A stretch of 64,000 nucleotides of DNA from Henricia sp. BOLD:AAB3569 (Eukaryota; Echinodermata; Asteroidea; Spinulosida; Echinasteridae). Positions 11,301-21,600 of the stretch are shown in pieces (the first letter of the stretch is position 1; the number at the start of each line of letters is the position of its first letter). The translations under genes and the position numbers were made by a program. Below the pieces are notes generated by a model. The model was not told the origin of the DNA and searched no databases. It worked only from the letters and a program-made list of their open reading frames with translations. The stretch is taken from the NCBI GenBank assembly GCA_037783545.1, contig JBBELK010000003.1, positions 682,001-746,000 on the forward strand. Direction: 5' to 3'.

Positions 11301-14300
11301 GATTGGTTGTAGGGCGCGGCGGTCACTACACATCTGTCGCGGACAATCTTTGAAGCACCCCAAGTACCCTGGACCTAAAACAGGAATGGAATTTATTGAA
11401 AATTTGTAACAAATCAACGGTCTTTTTATAGGTTTTGTGCGAAAAACTCAAATTGTCGTCATCATTATGGTTTTGTATACCTTGATCAGTCTTCTTGTTA
11501 TACATGAAACCGACTGATCGTTGCTAGGGCGTGGGGATCAATTAGACTGTTATATTCCCTAAAGTATCTCAAATAATCTGGCGCTTGAAAGAGCAGACCA
11601 ACTAAATGTATCAAGCATTTTGCATATATGCGTAGGCTGGTTTGGGCGCGGCATGGGGTGGATTTTCAGCGTGCGCGTAAAACCCGCACCCGGTGTCACG
11701 GTCTCAGATGTTCCGCGTGCTCAGATGTTCCGATGACGTCACGGAACAGTTCAGCACGTTGCGTGCACGATCTCAGATGTTCCGCGTGCTCACATGTCCC
11801 GGTGTAAAAGGTAAAACTGTCCCCTTGCGAATGTGTACCCGGCTTTCCATAGACGAGTGCATACAAGCATTGTAACTAGTGGCGAACGTTGGCAACGTTT
11901 GCGCATGATGTGGAACGCAGCCCTGTACACATCTGCGCGCCTACGTACATGGCGCGAATTCTGCTGATCAACTCAGCACTTCACCTAAACTGGTATAATT
12001 ACGTATGCTGTGCGCATGACGTTCCGTGACGTAAGCTACCATATTTGGTCATCGGAACATCTGAGCACGCGGAACATCTGAGATCGGGGCAACGGGAAGC
12101 TGATGTCGCCAATTTGGGTGATCGGTCTGCGGTTGGGGCTTAACACCAGTGGAGATTTTTTGGGGAACGAATTACATTTTGGGAGAACATTTTTCTTGCA
12201 AGACGGAACTCGTCTGCTGCTGGCGGGGAAGGGGGGGGGGAGGAGGTGTGTGTGCAGGCGCGGATCCAGGGGGGGGGGGGGGGGGGGCCTGGGGGCACGT
12301 GCCCCCCGGGCAAATTGAGTCCAAAAAGGAAAGGAAAGGAGAGGAAAAGAGGTAAAAAAAAAGGGGGGAGGGCAAGTAGTTGAGTCAAAAAAAAAGTGGG
12401 GGGAAGGAAAGGCAGTAAAAAAAAAAGAGAAATCGGAGGGCAATCTTCTTAAAAAAAATACCGATGCCGATATTTAACATCTAAAACCAAGAAAAAATCC
12501 GGAAAATAAGAAATGATGATGGGTAAAAACTGCATATTAAATGCCAAATTGGGGAGGGAGAAACTTTATAGATTTTTGTCAACTTAACCGGGCGAAAATA
12601 ATGGCTAACTAGAAATGTGTTCGTTGAAAACGAACACATGGCTGTTCCCCTCCTTTTTATAAACATATATGGTGTTCGGGATGACCTTTGTTAGTGATCG
12701 TATATGAATAAATCACGATCGTAGGTCAAACGGTTGAGTTTTTATCTATTTTTAAATATTGAATATTATTACATGCCCCTTTAATCTGACATGTAGGGAA
12801 AGTCAAAGGTGTTGCTATATGTTTGGATACCCCACCCTAGTCGAAGTGTAACACAGTTGACCCCATCGTGGTATATTGTACCCCTTTCAAATGGAAAGGC
12901 AAAATCTGTTTGACCAATAGGAAACGAGGTCAAAGGTCAAGCCATGTGCGCATCTTAAAGACATTTGTTAATGATCGTATATGCAGAAGGAATCAAATTC
13001 GTAGGTCAAACGGTAGATTTTATATTGATTTTTGAATATTTAATTACGTAATCATCTTGTCGCTAGAGGGCGCTATTTCGTACGATGACGTCATTACTTA
13101 TATTTTTGGAAAGCTTAAGGGCCTCTGATAATAACACCATTGACCCCATCTCAATACCTCCTACCACTTTCAAACTAAGGGCCACTTCCGGTTTCGACCG
13201 GAAGTGAGCAAGGTCAAAGGTCACAAAAATATTTTTTAGATACCCCACCCTAGTCGAAGTGTAACACAAGTGACTTTGTCCAAATATCTTGCACCACTTT
13301 CAAATGGCAAGGCAAAATCTGTTTGACCAATAGGAAACGAGGTCAAAGGTCAAGGGGTGTGCGCATCTCAAAGACCTTTGTTAGTCATCGTATATGCCGA
13401 AGGAATCAAGATCGTAGGTCAAACGGTTGATTTTTTATTGATTTTTGAATATTTAATTTATTAAACTTCATACCCCTTTAATCTGACACGTGATGACGTC
13501 ATCATGACGTCATTAGTACTGTGCACAACTTCACATAGTGACCAATGTCCATGTGAAGTTTGAAGTCAATCATCAATGTGCAAGTGCCCGAAATAGCGTC
13601 TGAAAAAAATGGAAGAAGGAAAAGAAAAAAGAAAAAAAATAAAAAAAACTAGACCTGTGTTCGTTCTTGACAACGAACACATGGCTGTTCCCCTCCTTTT
13701 TATAAACATATATGGTGTTCGGGATGACCTTTGTTAGTGATCGTATATGAAGAAATCACGATCGTAGGTCAAACGGTTGAGTTTTTATCGATTTTTAAAT
13801 ATTGAATATTATTATATCCCCTTTAATCTGACCTGTAGGGAAGGTCAAAGGTGTTGCTATATGTCTGGATACCCCACCCTAGTCGAAGTGTAACACAGTT
13901 GACCCCATCGTGATATATTGTACCCCTTTCAAATGGAAAGGCAAAATCTGTTTGACCAATAGGAAACGAGGTCAAAGGTCAAGCCATGTGCGCATCTTAA
14001 AAACATTTGTTAGTGATCGTATATGCAGAAGGAATCAAATTTGTAGGTCAAACGGTAGATTTTTTATTGATTTTTGAATATTTAATTACGTAATCATCTT
14101 GTCGCTAGAGGGCGCTATTTCGTACGATGACGTCATCACTTATATTTTTGGAAAGCTTAAGGGCCTCTGGTAATAACACCATTGACGCTATCTCAATACC
14201 TCCTTTCACTTTCAAACTAAGGGCCACTTCCGGTTTCGACCGGAAGTGAGCAAGGTCAAAGGTCACCAACATATTTTTTGGATACACCACCCTAGGTCCA

Positions 14301-17300
14301 AGTGTAATACAGTTGACCACATCCAGATATCTTGTACCACTTTCAAATGGAAAGGCAAAATCTGTTAGACCAATAGGAAACGAGGTCAAAGGTCAAGCCC
14401 TGTGCGCATCTTAAAGACATTTGTTAGTGATCGTATATGCCACAGGAATCAAGATCGTAGGTCAAACAGTTGATTTTTTATTGATTTTTGAATATTTAAT
14501 TACGTAATCATCTTGTCGGTAGAGGGCGCTATTTCGTACGATGACGTCATCACTTATATTTTTGGAAAGCTTAAGGGCCTCTGGTAATAACACCATTGAC
14601 CCCATCTCAATACCTCCTTTCACTTTCAAACTGAGGGCCACTTCCGGTTTCGACCGGAAGTGAGCAAGGTCAAAGGTCACAAAAATATTTTTTAGATACC
14701 CCACCCTAGTCGAAGTGTAACACAAGTGACTTTGTCCAAATATCTTGCACCACTTTCAAATGGCAAGGCAAAATCTGTTTGACCAATAGGAAACGAGGTC
14801 AAAGGTCAAGGGGTGAGCGCATCTCAAAGACCCTTGTTAGTCATCGTATATGGCGAAGGAATCAAGATCGTAGGTCAAACGGTTGATTTTTTAATGATTT
14901 TTGAATATTCAATTGATTAAACTTCATGCCCCTTTAATCTGACACGTGATGACGTCATCATGACGTCATTATTACTGTGCACAACTTCACATAGTGACCA
15001 ATGTCCATGTGAAGTTTGAAGTCAATCATGAATGTGCAAGTGCCCGAAATAGCGTGCGAAAAAAGTGGAAGAAGGAAAAGAAAAAAAAAAAAAAAAAAAT
15101 CGTAACGAAAACAAAGGCTGTTCCCAACCGTGTTGGAACAGCCAATAAAAATCTTAACGAAAACAAAGGCTGTTCCCAACCGTGTTGGAACAGCCAAAAA
15201 TAATGGCGAAAATAATTTTTCAACAATCTTCAAAACTTTTGCTTAAAAAAGTCAGTTAAAAGTGGCAAGGAATCGCCTTAGATTGCACCACAGAGCATCT
15301 AGAATCCAAAATTTCCCGGGCCCTTAAGCGGGCCCCGGACCCCACGCCGTAAGGGCTTCGCGATACGCGCTCGCATTTGTCCCTTTTTGTTGTGCCCCCC
15401 CTTCTACAAAATTCCTGGATCCGAAAATAATTCTTCATACACACAATTCTCAAAACACACAACAATCTTCAAAACTTTTGCTTAAAAAAGTCAGTTAAAA
15501 GTGGCAAGGAATCGCCTTAGATTGCACCACAGAGCATCTAGAATCCAAAATTTCCCGGGGCCCTTAAGCGGGCCCCGGACCCCACGCCGTAAGGGCTTCG
15601 CGATACGCGCTCGCATTTGTCCCTTTTTGTTGTGCCCCCCCTTCTACAAAATTCCTGGATCCGAAAATAATTCTTCATACACACAATTCTCAAAACACAC
15701 AACAATCTTCAAAACTTTTGCTTAAAAAAGTCAGTTAAAAGTGGCAAGGAATCGCCTTAGATTGCACCACAGAGCATCTAGAATCCAAAATTTCCCGGGG
15801 CCCTTAAGCGGGCCCCGGACCCCACGCCGTAAGGGCTTCGCGATACGCGCTCGCATTTGTCCCTTTTTGTTGTGCCCCCGCCTTCTACAAAATTCATGGA
15901 TCCGAAATTAATTCTTCATACACACAATTCTCAAAACACACAACAATCTTCAAAACTTTTGCTTAAAAAAGTCAGTTAAAAGTGGCAAGGAATCGCCTTA
16001 GATTGCACCACAGAGCATCCAGAATCCAAAATTTTCCGGGGCTCTTAAGCGGGCCCCGGACCCCAGGCAGTAAGGGCTTCGCGCTACGCGCTACGCGCTC
16101 GCATTTGTCCCTTTTTCTTGTGCCCCCCGTCTACAAAATTCCTGGATCCGCGCCTGGTGTGTGTGTTGCGTCCGCACCCTGAACCCCTTTACACCGCCTC
16201 CACCCCCACCCCCAATTTTAACCAAATTTATCATTTTCCCAATTTGTCAAGGTTATTCTTTTAAAGAAGCTTGTCCAGATTTTTCAAGAAAATGGAGAAC
16301 ATTTCAACTTGAATCGGCAAAAATTACTTCCGATCAACAACATATAACGATCAGAGTGTGTTGAGGTGTAGGGGCATTAGGGGGGAGTCCCTTTGCCACA
16401 TATCGTGCTGGGTTTACCTCATGGTGTGTTAAGGGTATTTGTAGCCATTTTGAGGATGAAAACTGTTGGGTTTGTTGGGCCAGGAATTAATGGAAGGTCC
16501 CAAATGGGCTTGCCCAAGTTTATCCCAAATGATTCCCATATGGGGCAACCCGTGTATAGATCCCCATAGACTTGCCCAGGTTTACCCCTTACGATTCCCA
16601 TATGGACCATCCCGGGTTTTCTCACGCTTGGGAGCGACACTGCATGTATGCAATGGGCTATTTTGAGGAATCCTAGGTTTCAGTACCAGAAAGAAATAAC
16701 AATAATAATAATTAACGAAAATTGGTGAATGTAGGGAGACATTTCCATAGAGTCGTGTGCACAAATTTAATGACGCCTAACTTAAATTTCAAGCGTAAAT
16801 GGTTTGTGCCCTAACCTAACCCCGACCTAATCATAATTCCAATTAATATTTTTAATTAATTTGAGAAAAAATAGGGAGACATGGCAAAACACACCGGCTT
16901 TGTTGGGCTATCTTGGGCTCGAAATAGACCCATACATTATTCTGATGCGCTTTCCAGAGTATTTTGCCGTTTTTTAGCATTTTTCAAAATTCAAGTCACG
17001 TGGTCTTGTGAGTTAGTTGTATTTCCAGCCGTAGAAACCAGCGCGAAGTGCGAGTTGCTTTTGTCATTCGCGGTAATAATAAATATATTTCTCTTCTTGG
17101 TGGAAAATAATGTCCTACGAACACTATTTACATACTGTATTTTCCAATGTGTAGACAAATCTGCCAGCAGGTTTAATTAGAAGGGTTTCTGGGTGTTTAT
17201 ATGGACGAGAGAATCTCTCAGATTTTCGCGGATTTGCGGCGATACAAATAATATCCGAAGAAAAAAACACCATTTATTGCGGACGTGCAAGAAACCACTG

Positions 17301-18371
17301 CGTTCGAGTACCTTCCGCGAGTCGGCGCTGACCTTGGAGGATCATGCAAGGTGTGATTAGTCATGGAAAACGAGGTTTAAACACGTGTCGGCCCGTATCG
17401 AACGCCACCTTTATTTACAAACACATGGAGTTATACAGCGACGGACGGCTGGTAAAGCGTATAGCCTAATACGGGCCTCTTTTGTCGTTTTTAAACATTT
17501 TCACTTACTTACGTGACATTTTGATAAATTATTTTCACAACGACCCTAAAAAAAATTTTGTCAAGGATGCTAGGTTGCTACATTATGTAAACAGTAAACC
17601 GGTGTGTCCCTTTAATTACAAAAGTCCCCCTTATACCCCGTTTTACCCCTAACGTGTCTTTCTAATAACATATTTGATGAAATATGGCCGGTTTGCCCAT
17701 GTCTATCCCATGTGATTCCCATATGGGGAAACCCGTGTAGATCCCATATGGGCTTGCCCCATATGATTTTTGATGTGGAAGCAAACAGTTTGGGGTAATT
17801 ACTACACTGCTTTATGTAACCGGATAAATTAGTTTACAAAACTTTTGTTAACCATATCCTTGTAAATTTACGGATTGAGAGCCAGAAATGGCAGTACGGT
17901 AATGAAAAAGTATTATAAATAATATGGTATTAAAATATCGACATACAAATTTGGGGGGGGGGGGGGGGATGGGGGGGGGGGGGGGGGGGGGAGGAGAGGA
18001 TGTTGGACCTTAACAAAATGTGATCTGAAATACGCAGCTCCATAGCAAAGGCATAGAGCGGCGTATTTCGTGGCACGAATTTTGCGCGCGCGCATTGCTG
18101 ACGACCTGAGCCTTTTAATGAAACGTTGATCGTAAAAAGAGACAAAGGATTTTTGAATTTTAGGGTTTTTTTTTTAAATACATGTAGGCCTACCACTAAC
18201 TTCGGCAATCTGAGAAAATGCTATAATTATTTTATTTAGCTTTGTTTTTCAAAATAGAAGGAACACCACGATATTTAGGATTTAATATTTACCGTTCTGT
18301 GGCTGAGAATAGACCAGTCCAAGTTGCATAAATATCATCAGTGTTGAAACCACACACCGAAGACCAAGCAT
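5092..18371 (-). CDS. Receptor tyrosine kinase with WSC and sushi ectodomain (5' seven exons, gene continues left)
   Basis: Seven exons join in one open frame of 402 codons: 18371-18293, 11374-11069, 9974-9747, 9316-9200, 6745-6580, 6023-5947, 5325-5092. The protein would be a type I plasma-membrane receptor: signal peptide (1 to about 24), WSC domain (27-128, ten Cys), one CCP/sushi domain (129-204, four Cys), Ser/Thr-rich stem (205-243), transmembrane helix about 251-272 followed by basic residues, acidic juxtamembrane region, then the kinase N-lobe with GRGAFGRV (372-379) and VAIK with catalytic Lys399. The long loop between the glycine loop and VAIK recalls FGFR/RET-type kinases. Intron phases are 1,1,1,1,2,1 and every junction restores the frame. 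The C-lobe exons are not in 1-5091, so the window cuts the gene. WSC and CCP modules suggest carbohydrate or protein binding; the ligand is unknown. I cannot assign it to a named vertebrate RTK family. Confidence 0.85.
5326..5946. other. RTK intron 6, no recognised feature
   Basis: Sequence between exons 6 and 7. I see no coding exon, tandem repeat or paired terminal repeats in it. Confidence 0.6.
5947..6023 (-). CDS. RTK exon 6: juxtamembrane segment
   Basis: Small 77-nt exon, acceptor TTAATTTTTCAG, donor GGAGG|GTTAAG. In the frame set by exon 5 it reads SNKESNRSRHLAEDTDATAP followed by an acidic end. Entry phase 2 and exit phase 1 match both neighbours, which is the main support because the sequence is not domain-like. 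The donor GTTAAG is less common than GTAAG. Confidence 0.7.
6024..6579. repeat. RTK intron 5 with CCCC-ACTCCA minisatellite
   Basis: About 6315-6470 repeats a C-rich unit of about 22 bp containing CCCCACTCCACCCCTTCC. The remainder shows nothing recognisable. Confidence 0.7.
6580..6745 (-). CDS. RTK exon 5: transmembrane segment
   Basis: Acceptor TTTTTCGTAG, donor CACG|GTAAGT. The only open frame encodes a helix of about 22 hydrophobic residues rich in Gly, Ala and Leu (251-272), closed by the stop-transfer sequence KAYQRKR. It then gives a short cytoplasmic piece with QYVTGYLTP, containing two tyrosines. The exon enters in phase 1 and leaves in phase 2, which is where the run of phase-1 introns ends. 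Confidence 0.85.
7137..7200. repeat. Three tandem copies of a 20-bp unit
   Basis: GCGAGACTAGCGCCTGGCAC is repeated three times without change, then continues as GCGAATCTAG. It is part of the surrounding DNA element. Confidence 0.9.
7876..8241 (+). mobile_element. tRNA-derived SINE, type 1
   Basis: The head GGCCGAGCGGTCAAGTGC matches a pol III A box and GGTTCGATGCC a B box, in tRNA-Leu/Ser style. The body has CTTGAGCAAGGCACTTAAT, a core motif shared by many SINEs, and the tail is (AAAT)n. It sits inside the DNA element at 6797-8301. Confidence 0.8.
8484..8889. mobile_element. MITE with GGGCGTGTTTGTTTC terminal repeats
   Basis: The left end GGGCGTGTTTGTTTC is mirrored by GAAACAAACACGCCC at the right. 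Inner sequences GATCCGAATCCAGATC and GATCTGAATCTGGATC extend the inverted repeat. It lies in RTK intron 4. Confidence 0.75.
8890..9199. other. Rest of RTK intron 4
   Basis: AT-rich, no repeat pairs or exons seen. The GTAAGT donor of the stem exon is at its right edge. Confidence 0.6.
9200..9316 (-). CDS. RTK exon 4: Ser/Thr-rich extracellular stem
   Basis: 39 codons starting WSQSTELMTSLGASS and ending RTDAMTN, rich in Ser, Thr and Asp, without Cys. Donor G|GTAAGT is strong. The acceptor TATATAAAAG has a weak pyrimidine tract, but frame and phase (1-1) fit both neighbours. It probably forms an O-glycosylated spacer between the sushi domain and the membrane. Confidence 0.75.
9317..9746. other. 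RTK intron 3, no recognised feature
   Basis: AT-rich unique-looking sequence between stem and sushi exons; a short G-rich stretch at 9685-9725 is the only irregularity. Confidence 0.6.
9747..9974 (-). CDS. RTK exon 3: CCP/sushi domain
   Basis: 76 codons between phase-1 introns (acceptor ACTCTACAG, donor AAAG|GTAATG). It encodes one complement control protein module: first Cys in EGVCSNDIG, second in VDFSCHDGY, third in SIQCID, and the conserved Trp followed by the last Cys in VTWNGTVPTC. NGSH, NVTW and NGTV are N-glycosylation sequons. Sushi modules usually mediate protein contacts. Part of the region also reads as a plus-strand ORF, which is only a shadow. Confidence 0.9.
9975..11068. repeat. 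RTK intron 2 with a 190-bp poly-G tract
   Basis: 10249-10428 is almost pure G on the plus strand with single T every 8-20 bases, a strong candidate for G-quadruplexes. A shorter relative, CGTACAGGGGGAGG, occurs twice at 10764-10820. The long Pro or Gly ORFs are artefacts. Confidence 0.85.
11069..11374 (-). CDS. RTK exon 2: WSC domain
   Basis: The 102-codon exon starts after acceptor CTGTTTTAG and ends at donor CGAA|GTAAGA; both flanking introns are phase 1. It begins PGYLGCFKD, has RALQP, then the YAGLENRYECFCGN core, DSECQDVC and finally GDYFRLSVYR. That order of motifs is characteristic of WSC domains, first known from yeast cell-wall sensors and also found in polycystin-1 and kremen. Ten cysteines are present. 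The whole domain sits in one symmetric exon, so it could have been moved as a module. Confidence 0.9.
11700..12087. mobile_element. Foldback element with TCAGATGTTCCGCGTG arms
   Basis: GATCTCAGATGTTCCGCGTG-type words on the left (11700-11800) are answered by CACGCGGAACATCTGAGATC at 12066-12085. The interior includes a piece (ACCCGGCTTTCCATAGACG and on) shared with the MITE at 32629-32768. RTK intron 1. Confidence 0.65.
12609..13648 (-). mobile_element. Helitron-like element C (minus strand)
   Basis: On the minus strand the left end reads hairpin TGTGTTCGTT...AACGAACACA, then TTT and CTAG (12612-12609) followed by T: a Helitron-type 3' terminus. The far end is pyrimidine-rich on that strand. 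The interior repeats AGGTCAAAGGTCA. It is non-coding; the recurring ORF starting MCYTSTRVGYLKN is a repeat translation. Confidence 0.55.
13649..15097 (-). mobile_element. Helitron-like element D, tandem to C
   Basis: Same terminus as C: minus-strand hairpin TGTGTTCGTT...AACGAACACA, GGT, CTAG (13652-13649), T. It carries an internal duplication (about 13990-14450 repeated at 14415-14890) and ends at the A-run near 15080-15097. C and D abut directly. Confidence 0.55.
15221..16157. repeat. 240-bp tandem repeat, about four copies
   Basis: Units start with AACAATCTTCAAAACTTTTG at 15221, 15461, 15701 and 15942, so the period is 240-241 bp. The first three are nearly identical; the last is diverged. 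The unit contains GATTGCACCACAGAGCATCT, shared with the MITE at 42778-43034, from which the array probably expanded. Confidence 0.9.
16158..16884. repeat. RTK intron 1: CCCATATGGG-rich stretch
   Basis: 16490-16620 repeats words such as GATTCCCATATGG and CTTGCCCA; a related stretch is at 17690-17770. Nothing coding is seen. Confidence 0.5.
16885..17615. mobile_element. Repeat family X, copy 1
   Basis: Shares long blocks with 59803-60652, such as TTGTTGGGCTAT, GGCTCGAAATAGACCCATAC and GTGGTCTTGTGAGTTAGTTG. The right end GGTGTGTCCCTTTAA is the inverse of the family's left end AAAGGAACACACC, so this is a DNA element with short terminal repeats. The left end is degraded here. Confidence 0.65.
17616..18292. 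repeat. RTK intron 1: foldback-family fragment and G tract
   Basis: 17780-17930 resembles 37550-37650 (GTAATTACTACA..., ATCCTTGTAAAT...). 17954-17993 is an almost pure G run. 18040-18110 carries CGTATTTCGTGGCACGAATT, also at 26290 and 39075. Confidence 0.6.
18293..18371 (-). CDS. RTK exon 1: start codon and signal peptide
   Basis: Reads M-L-G-L-R-C-V-V then a hydrophobic stretch ending LGLVYSQPQN, a typical cleavable signal peptide with likely cleavage near YS/Q. The ATG is at 18371-18369 with A at -3. The donor is AACG|GTAAAT, phase 1. The final G joins GT of the WSC exon to make Gly, giving NGPGYLGCF across the junction. The exon is too short to stand out as an ORF; I found it by looking for a signal peptide of matching phase upstream of the WSC exon. 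An untranslated exon or a promoter further right was not identified. Confidence 0.75.
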
Positions 18372-19240
18372 TCTGGAATTTCCTGACACACACTTCCCGT
18401 TCCGAACTAAATCGAAAACTAAATGAAAACACAGGAGCGTCGATCATAATGTACCTCAATAACCATTGCCCAATGCAGTATGTGTTTACTGGTAAGATAC
18501 ATTACAAAAGGGTACTTAACAATTTCATTATCAGACCAATGTTTGACTACAGCTTCAGACCGGGTATTGGCGTTATTTATAAAATTGTTGTGCTTAGCAG
18601 CGCCAAGAAATTGGACCCAATTGGCTAACAATAGTATGTGTGCATGGGAAAGTTGCACTCTTGACTCTCCCCGGCCTGGGCTTACAGCTCTTGTCCCGCC
18701 CCCACTCCTTAAGGCTGGGGCTAGGGTTACATAGCATGTACAAGTACTAGACCTCTAACTGCTCAGTAGCACAACTTTACTGACTTATTACATCTATTAA
18801 TCTACATGTACTTCACCATAAACAATATTCTATGGCATAGTACATGATAAAGTGGTAAGCACAATTCAACTATATCCTGGATGGCTGGGTTAAAACGAAT
18901 TCAGAATCTGGTTTATTGTCAATTGCCTTCGGTGTACCGGTACTTAAATTCAGCCAATTTGATATTGCACCAGACCGCTGTATCTGTATTTTGTCTATAC
19001 AAAAAAACAAGATTATCCTGTAGAAATCCGACGAATTTTCACTTTAGCTCATATACGCTTATATGTAATGTCCGTGACGCAATTTCTGGACAAAATATGC
19101 AAGTATTGCAAAAATGCTCAGGATGTGTTGTGTGATATCACATTCTAGCTTTGTTTATGAATTGTGAACAAAACGACGTATATCCGGGTTTCATTATCGC
19201 AATAACTAGCATTGGTTCCCGATTCTATCGCTTATTGCGA
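18372..19240. other. Upstream region of the RTK gene
   Basis: Would contain the 5' UTR and promoter on the minus strand. I see no convincing TATA box or CpG island, and no repeat with clear borders. Confidence 0.4.
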
Positions 19241-20300
19241 AAATATAGGGATCGGTAAAGGGCAGCCATGACGGGCAAAATTCTGCCCGGTCACGTGGTT
19301 ATTATTATTATTATTTTTTCAGTAAGTTCGTATATTTTGCATTGACATCTGTAACCGGGCCGTGCGTGTAGAACATTATCCAAATGTAAATAAAGTAACA
19401 TTGCCTAAAGCAAAGGGCTTCGCCAATTTTTAAATATAAAACACACAATGCGCGCGCGCAAAGACGACCAATCACAGATCAAGATGAAGCGCCCTTTACC
19501 TGTCCATATATTGTCCTATATGTGGAATATGTGGACGGGAACCAGACTAGATTTCATTTTGCGTCAGTTCAATAAGAATGCGCGTGACCAGATCACATTT
19601 TTTCGCATACTTTTCGCTAGTCTGGTACCCGGACCAAAAATTCTTTGACTAGACTGAATTTAAGGTCCGGCAGCCGCCAATTTCGCCATTTTGAAACAGG
19701 AGGAATTCCCCCTTTTTCCGAAGGTTCCCGAAGTTACCCGAATGCACGTCCGGTCGTCCGGACGTTACCGTAAATCGTCGGGTACAATTCGTCATTGTTT
19801 CGAGAATTTGAATTGACGTCGCGTGCACGTATGCGTGCCGCTGCGTGTGTATTTATGGTGATGCCACGGATTTAAAAATACGCAGTGGCTATCTTACAGA
19901 ATCAGTGGCTATAGTTACGGGATTGCAACAGCAGATTAAAAATAATGTACAATATGGAGTTCACTACTGGGTGATGCAGACAAGGTTTGAATTTTCTTTT
20001 TGATGCTAGCCTACATGTATAATTAAAATAGGCATATTTAATATTTTAAGGTTAATATATTAAATTTGTATTGGTCAAATATAGAATAACCCCTATCAAA
20101 TTGTTGTACACTCATGTCATATAGCGCGCAGCGCGCTTTGAAAATTAACGGTTATGTGCTTCTAAAAATAAATGCATGACGTAATGCTTAAAGTGCTATT
20201 TTAAACACGACAGTAGCCGGTCCTCATATTCAGTCGTTGTATGTGGAATATGTGGAGCGGGAACCAGTCTAACTTTTCGCGGGCTTACCTCATGAGTCCC
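19241..20300. repeat. Repeat region also found inverted at 63640-64000 and direct at 40260
   Basis: 19245-19560 is the reverse complement, with divergence, of 63640-63950 (ATATAGGGATCGGTAAAGGG, GCCTAAAGCAAAGGGCTT). 19625-19790 (GGTCCGGCAGCCGCC, GAACAGG AGGAATTCC-like) matches 40262-40440. 20130-20280 matches 39330-39450. Confidence 0.7.
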
Positions 20301-21600
20301 GCGATTTTTATATCATAACATCCATCATATTTTTCTCATTACGAATCTGGAACTCCTAAGCTAGGCCGCATATTTTCGACGATATCGTCGAAAAACCATC
20401 AAAGTTTTGTAAACTAATTTATCGAGAGCGGACAGCAGGGTGTTGAACACACCTCCACATATGCGTCGGCATCAAAAAAATTGGGGATTGCAAATACTTG
20501 ATTAGGCTTTCATTGTTTGCGTACATACGTTGCCAATAAAAAACCTGTTCAACAATGTAATAACAATGTGTGCATGCATGTCCTCAAAGAACAAGGAAAC
20601 TGCCCCACAAGATGGCGGCTATTCGATATGGTCTATACGTGCCTTAAGGGTTGCACACAAGTAAATAGGGCTCCCATAGGAACCTATGCTAAATGCCCCA
20701 TTTTTAAAAATCATTTAAAAATACTCCCAACTCTCTTAGCTTCTCAGGACAACAACCAAAATACTCATTGAAGTCTCATCTTTTCAATTCTGTTCAATTT
20801 TATAAGGGTAATCCTTATTCCCTAATTTTCACTTGAAACAAAACTATCCCTGCAACAGTGAAAACTGCTAAACAGACCAGCGTCCATTTTGGAACAAAGG
20901 CACATACGCTACTGGGCAAAATAGGGCCACTTTTAGGAGCTACAGTGTCTAAAATGTTTGTAGTTGGAAGAAAAAATACCCCACATCGCGGCGATAGTCA
21001 TATTCTACACAAGACCACTCGTTCAGCTCGCAATTCTGTCTAATATAAAAGAATTTGAGGGCATACAAAATATTCATGAGCTCGGCGCACAGATCTCTGC
21101 TATTTACTTGTGTGCACCTTTAGGTTCCCCCACAATTCCTTGCGCGCAGTACCGTGACATATGATGGAGCGGAATTCCAGTAGGCCTACACCACACAGGA
21201 TCAGGAGTGCTAAGTTTGATCATGTACAAACGAACGGGATTACTTTGATTGATTAATTATTAATGTATTGCAGACCTAACAAAGTTAAACTGAATCAAAA
21301 TGATCTTGTCAAGGGAGACATCACGTTGGTTCTTTGTTTTAAATTAAAGTATATTTATAAAAAGGAATACAGGATTGCGGATGTGCCTTCGATTTCGAGC
21401 TAAAATAAAATGTTAAAGATATAGGGCCTACTTTAATGTTTTTAGAAAAATATCAGTTGTAAACAAAACAAAAAATTTCGCGGTGCCACACCCAAAACGC
21501 ACTTACTGTATATCTTTAGGTTAAATTCACGCACATTCGGAAAATCATATGCTGGTTTTGAACAGAGATTTTGAACGTGTGGAGCATGCAGTGCTAGTGA
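20301..21600. other. Intergenic, partly repetitive
   Basis: 20575-20640 (CAAGATGGCGGCTATTCGAT) is related inversely to 49010-49160. 21100-21160 (CCTTTAGGTTCCCCCACAAT) is related to 47885-47950. No exon is supported. Confidence 0.5.

Noticed and set aside
13063-14725. Repeated ORFs beginning MCYTSTRVGYLKN / VTFDLAHFRSKPE
   Set aside because: The same non-coding Helitron-like repeat translated several times; no domain and no codon bias.
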